Assembly (NCBI GenBank): GCA_007126855.1
Contig: SLAK01000377.1
Location: 1-14,632, forward strand
Source of the DNA: Dehalococcoidia bacterium
GTDB taxonomy: Bacteria > Chloroflexota > Dehalococcoidia > Tepidiformales > Tepidiformaceae
DNA length: 14,632 nucleotides
Direction of reading: 5' to 3'
Part shown: piece by piece, positions 13,790 to 14,632 of the stretch
Position numbering within the stretch: position 1 is the first letter of the stretch
How the letters are laid out: the number at the start of each line of letters is the position of its first letter
Notes under the pieces: generated by a model
The model's input: the letters and a program-made list of their open reading frames with translations, nothing else
The model's database searches: none
Told to the model about the DNA's origin: nothing
Made by a program: the position numbers and the translations under genes

Positions 13790-14632
13790 CTAGCTGCGGT
13801 TTCGGTTGAGCCACGCGCGGGCGATGTGGAGCTGCTCGTAGCTGACGCCGTCGCCAAGGGCTTCCTTGAGCGGCCCGATCTTTTCGACCGGACCAAAGCC
13901 CGCAGCGGACTGGATGCGCCAGAGCGTCTCGGCGTCGAGCCAGGGGTCGATGTCGTCGACGAGCCCTTCGCGGATGAGTGTGGCGATGTGGTTGGCGATG
14001 GTGCTCCTGGTGTAGCCGCGCCGCTCAGCCATCTCGCCGAGGTCGAGGCCTTCCCGGACGAGGTCGAGTGTTTCGTACACGGTGGGCCGCTGCTGCCGAT
14101 CGCTGGCCGCTTGCCGTTCGCGCCTGGCGCGGCGCGCGGAGACGACAGCATGTGGCTCCGGTGTCCTGCCGCCCGCTGTCTCGGCCGTGATATCCAGGAA
14201 GGCTTCGCCGTAGCGCTCGAACTTCGCAGCGCCGACGCCGCTCACGGCCAGCATCTCGCTGCGGTTGCGGGGGAGCTTCTTTGCCATATCGCGCAGCGTG
14301 GTGTCGTGGAAGATAACGTAGGGCGGGACGCCTGCTTCGTCGGCGAGCCGCCGGCGCAGGTCGCGCAGCCGCTGGAAGACCGCCTCGGCCGGTCCATCCA
14401 GCGCGGCAGGCCCGTGCTGCACCGGCGCCATGCATGGCCCGCAGTTGCTGCACGAGTCCGCGCTGGCGCCTTCGCCGAAGTAGCGCAGGAACCGTGCGCG
14501 GAGGCAGTTGCGCGATTCCGCATAGGCCTGCATGGCGTCCAGCTTCTCGACGGCATGGGCACGGTGGGCTTCGAGGCCCGCCAGGTCGATCGCGTCTTCG
14601 CCATTGGGCCGCAGGGCCCGGGCTTCGTAGCC
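13790..14632 (-). CDS. recQ: RecQ-family DNA helicase, C-terminal part
   Basis: The 5' end, with the helicase motor, lies beyond the window; 280 C-terminal residues are visible. RecQ is a 3'-5' DNA helicase acting in recombination and fork repair. The zinc-binding subdomain is complete: helix HAVEKLDAMQAYAESRNC then RYFGE and SCSNCGPC, with Cys at visible positions 43, 61, 64 and 67. After only ~15 linker residues comes an HRDC domain (about 82-148; VFQRLRDLRRRLADEAGVPP, DMAKKLPRN, LAVSGVGAAKFERYG). A linker follows, then a C-terminal helix-turn-helix domain (about 183-273; TVYETLDLVREGL, ERRGYTRSTIANHIATLIREG), the type often fused to RecQ. The RQC winged helix normally between zinc site and HRDC is absent. 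Upstream gene of lipB, probably cotranscribed. Confidence 0.9.
   Translation of the reverse strand, partial: GYEARALRPNGEDAIDLAGLEAHRAHAVEKLDAMQAYAESRNCLRARFLRYFGEGASADSCSNCGPCMAPVQHGPAALDGPAEAVFQRLRDLRRRLADEAGVPPYVIFHDTTLRDMAKKLPRNRSEMLAVSGVGAAKFERYGEAFLDITAETAGGRTPEPHAVVSARRARRERQAASDRQQRPTVYETLDLVREGLDLGEMAERRGYTRSTIANHIATLIREGLVDDIDPWLDAETLWRIQSAAGFGPVEKIGPLKEALGDGVSYEQLHIARAWLNRNRS

Noticed and set aside
1..14632. Search for CRISPR arrays, insertion sequences, attachment sites and tRNA genes
   Set aside because: No regularly spaced repeats, transposase motifs, terminal inverted repeats or tRNA-like cloverleaf were found by reading; only short hairpins and an 8-bp direct repeat pair.

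Overview
The window is a GC-rich bacterial chromosomal segment, densely coding, with no IS element, phage gene, CRISPR array, tRNA or rRNA that I can see. The gene mix suggests Chloroflexota (Dehalococcoidia or Tepidiformia-like): a CofC/FbiD-type F420 biosynthesis gene, a flavin-dependent thymidylate synthase (ThyX), a one-piece EtfD-type membrane Fe-S quinone oxidoreductase, small secreted beta-rich proteins, and a cell-wall-anchor-like C-terminus. High-GC Actinobacteria are the main alternative. This placement is inference from gene content; no marker gene in the window settles it.

Layout. 1-406: 3' part of cofC/fbiD (+). 424-1449: two tandem, clearly paralogous secreted proteins (-). 1688-2170: a secreted protein with a sortase-signal-like tail (-), followed by a strong terminator. 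2171-2501: a divergent intergenic stretch. 2502-3158: thyX (+). 3335-5218: amt-glnB (+), the usual ammonium channel plus PII pair, with a hairpin between the genes and a bidirectional terminator after glnB. 5320-11742: seven genes on the minus strand that look like one transcription unit, read 11742 to 5320: a degenerate crotonase-like protein, two small mutually paralogous helical proteins, an active-site-intact but short crotonase, a membrane-anchored protein resembling a Rieske fold without cluster ligands, a full-length acyl-CoA synthetase, and EtfD. 11812-12315: a four-helix membrane protein (+), divergent from that operon and converging with the next gene with one base between the stop codons. 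12317-14632: minus-strand SAM methyltransferase, lipB, and the C-terminal half of a RecQ-family helicase that runs off the window.

How the genes may work together. Amt and PII form a nitrogen-uptake and sensing module. The minus-strand operon reads as acyl-CoA catabolism: the synthetase activates a carboxylic acid, the crotonase hydrates an enoyl-CoA, and EtfD would pass electrons from an acyl-CoA dehydrogenase via ETF to (mena)quinone. No acyl-CoA dehydrogenase or etfAB is in the window. The most unusual part is 9311-11742, where four or five operon members are undescribed or degenerate: a catalytically dead-looking crotonase, two small paralogs, a crotonase lacking the usual C-terminal segment, and the Rieske-like protein. 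This may be an acyl-CoA-processing complex of unusual composition.
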